From positions 186,001 through 250,000 of the forward strand of contig NZ_SJCY01000001.1 in NCBI RefSeq assembly GCF_004354365.1: a DNA stretch of 64,000 bases, read 5' to 3'. Made by a program: the position numbers and the translations under genes. The stretch is from Pedobacter changchengzhani. Its GTDB lineage: Bacteria > Bacteroidota > Bacteroidia > Sphingobacteriales > Sphingobacteriaceae. Shown here one piece after another: positions 63,260-64,000 of the stretch. The notes beneath the pieces are model-generated. The model was not told the DNA's origin and ran no database searches. It saw only the letters and a program-made list of their open reading frames with translations. Position 1 is the stretch's first letter. Every line of letters begins with the position of its first letter.

Positions 63260-64000
63260 AGATATTAATGAAGTTGAGCTTTTAGAGGAAGAGCTAAGTT
63301 CGCTGTATGTTGTAAACCAGTGTAAGTTAACCTTTTATTCTCCCCAATATATCATTAAAGGGTTTCGGGAATTTTTAGCGACTAATAGAGGAAACAGTTT
63401 ATATTTTATAATTTATAGAACAAAAGCAAGTATTAGCCAATATCTCCCTTTATATATAGATGATAAGCATAACCTTAGATTTATATTTGATGCGCATACC
63501 GACTACTGCGATGTGATAGGCGAAGATTTTACATTTAGTGCCTTAAAGGCATTGTCTAACTTGATTTTGGAGGACAAGAATATAAAATATGTAAATCTCG
63601 ATAATTTACTGCCTGAAAGTCAATTGTTAAATTTTTTCAAACATTTTTTAGGATTGGGTACAGTTATAACCTGTTATAATAATCATTCTTTTTTAAGTAA
63701 GGTTTATAATGATGGTTTACTTAACCATTTGAAATCAAATCAAAAGAGTGAAATAAGGAGAGTACAGCGAAAAAATGCTGAATTTATTTTCGAAATTTTC
63801 AATGGCGTGGAGCCTTTTCCAACCTTACAAATTAAAGACTTGCGTAAAACGATGATTGGAAATAAAATCAGAGATGAGCACTTTTTCGATGATGCATTTA
63901 TAGCGTTTTCAGCATATTTATATCAGCGCAATGAATTGGAAATTTTCACTAAATGGAAAGAGGAAAAACTAATTTCAGCCTCAATGGTGTTAAAGAATGG
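63243..64000 (+). CDS. GNAT protein of the BioF2/CelD type, 3' end outside window
   Basis: Open from the ATG at 63243 to the window end (~252 codons visible). MFEVIKDINEVELLEEELSS, then CKLTFYSPQYIIKGFREFL and LRFIFDAHTDYCDVIGEDF (~80-98), then LLNHLKSNQKSEIRRVQRKN (~160-179), is the layout of Acetyltransf_6 proteins. It resembles the protein at 49.3 kb only distantly. It begins within the last 17 bases of the polymerase gene, so the operon continues beyond the window. The substrate is unknown. Confidence 0.65.
   Translation, partial: MFEVIKDINEVELLEEELSSLYVVNQCKLTFYSPQYIIKGFREFLATNRGNSLYFIIYRTKASISQYLPLYIDDKHNLRFIFDAHTDYCDVIGEDFTFSALKALSNLILEDKNIKYVNLDNLLPESQLLNFFKHFLGLGTVITCYNNHSFLSKVYNDGLLNHLKSNQKSEIRRVQRKNAEFIFEIFNGVEPFPTLQIKDLRKTMIGNKIRDEHFFDDAFIAFSAYLYQRNELEIFTKWKEEKLISASMVLKN

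Noticed and set aside
1..64000. tRNA, rRNA, prophage, insertion sequence or integrase
   Set aside because: None recognised on either strand; no transposase or integrase motifs in any frame.

Overview
The window comes from the chromosome of an AT-rich member of the Bacteroidota, most likely a Sphingobacteriaceae (Pedobacter-like) bacterium. The evidence is two SusC/SusD pairs, Bacteroidota-only families (DUF2480-type, DUF3108, DUF3109), a BY-kinase export system, frequent TTG/GTG starts, and several promoters with the Bacteroidota TAnnTTTG -7 element. No rRNA, tRNA, CRISPR array, insertion sequence or phage gene was seen.

Layout. (1) 1-4.7 kb: envelope housekeeping genes (end of lptC, a membrane-anchored PpiC/SurA-type isomerase, DUF2480, DUF3108 and DUF3109 proteins). 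(2) 4.7-9.6 kb: dTDP-rhamnose genes rfbBCDA, then a TviB-type UDP-HexNAc dehydrogenase that ends at a bidirectional terminator. (3) 20.6-9.7 kb, minus strand: one operon susC-susD-susC-susD-surface lipoprotein, with no glycoside hydrolase or regulator. (4) 21.0-22.9 kb: gmd and cysC. (5) 22.9-33.7 kb: a lasso-peptide biosynthetic cluster. It holds a nucleotidyltransferase, a peptide ABC exporter, seven tandem precursor genes or relics, a lasso cyclase (asparagine-synthetase fold), a PqqD-like RRE (B1), two HPr-kinase-like proteins, a PAPS sulfotransferase and, on the opposite strand, the B2 leader peptidase. (6) 33.7-39.7 kb, minus strand: CpsB-type phosphatase, SGNH protein, a frameshifted MBOAT acyltransferase, a phosphoethanolamine-transferase-like enzyme and a PmtA-like methyltransferase. 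(7) 40.0-64.0 kb, plus strand: the main exopolysaccharide/surface-glycan locus. It has Wza and Wzc, pseudaminic-acid-type genes (pseC, pseF, double GNAT, pseI), glycosyltransferases, flippase, polymerase and acyltransferases, plus a small acyl-making module (ACP, two KASIII, SDR) beside an aminotransferase and a NeuD/PglD-type transferase.

How it works together. The glycan genes cover sugar-nucleotide supply (dTDP-Rha, a uronic HexNAc, GDP-6-deoxy sugar, CMP-nonulosonate), assembly, Wzx/Wzy-type polymerisation, Wza/Wzc export with CpsB dephosphorylation, and decoration.

The most distinctive element is the lasso cluster. In five intact precursors plus one frameshifted copy, the same register holds: Thr at -2, core residue 1 Gly or Ser, Glu at core position 9 (the predicted ring acceptor), and a C-terminal Ser. 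The conserved terminal Ser fits the two HPr-kinase-like genes and the nucleotidyltransferase. cysC immediately upstream and the sulfotransferase inside the cluster suggest sulfation, which is inference. All functional calls rest on reading motifs by eye; no database search was possible.
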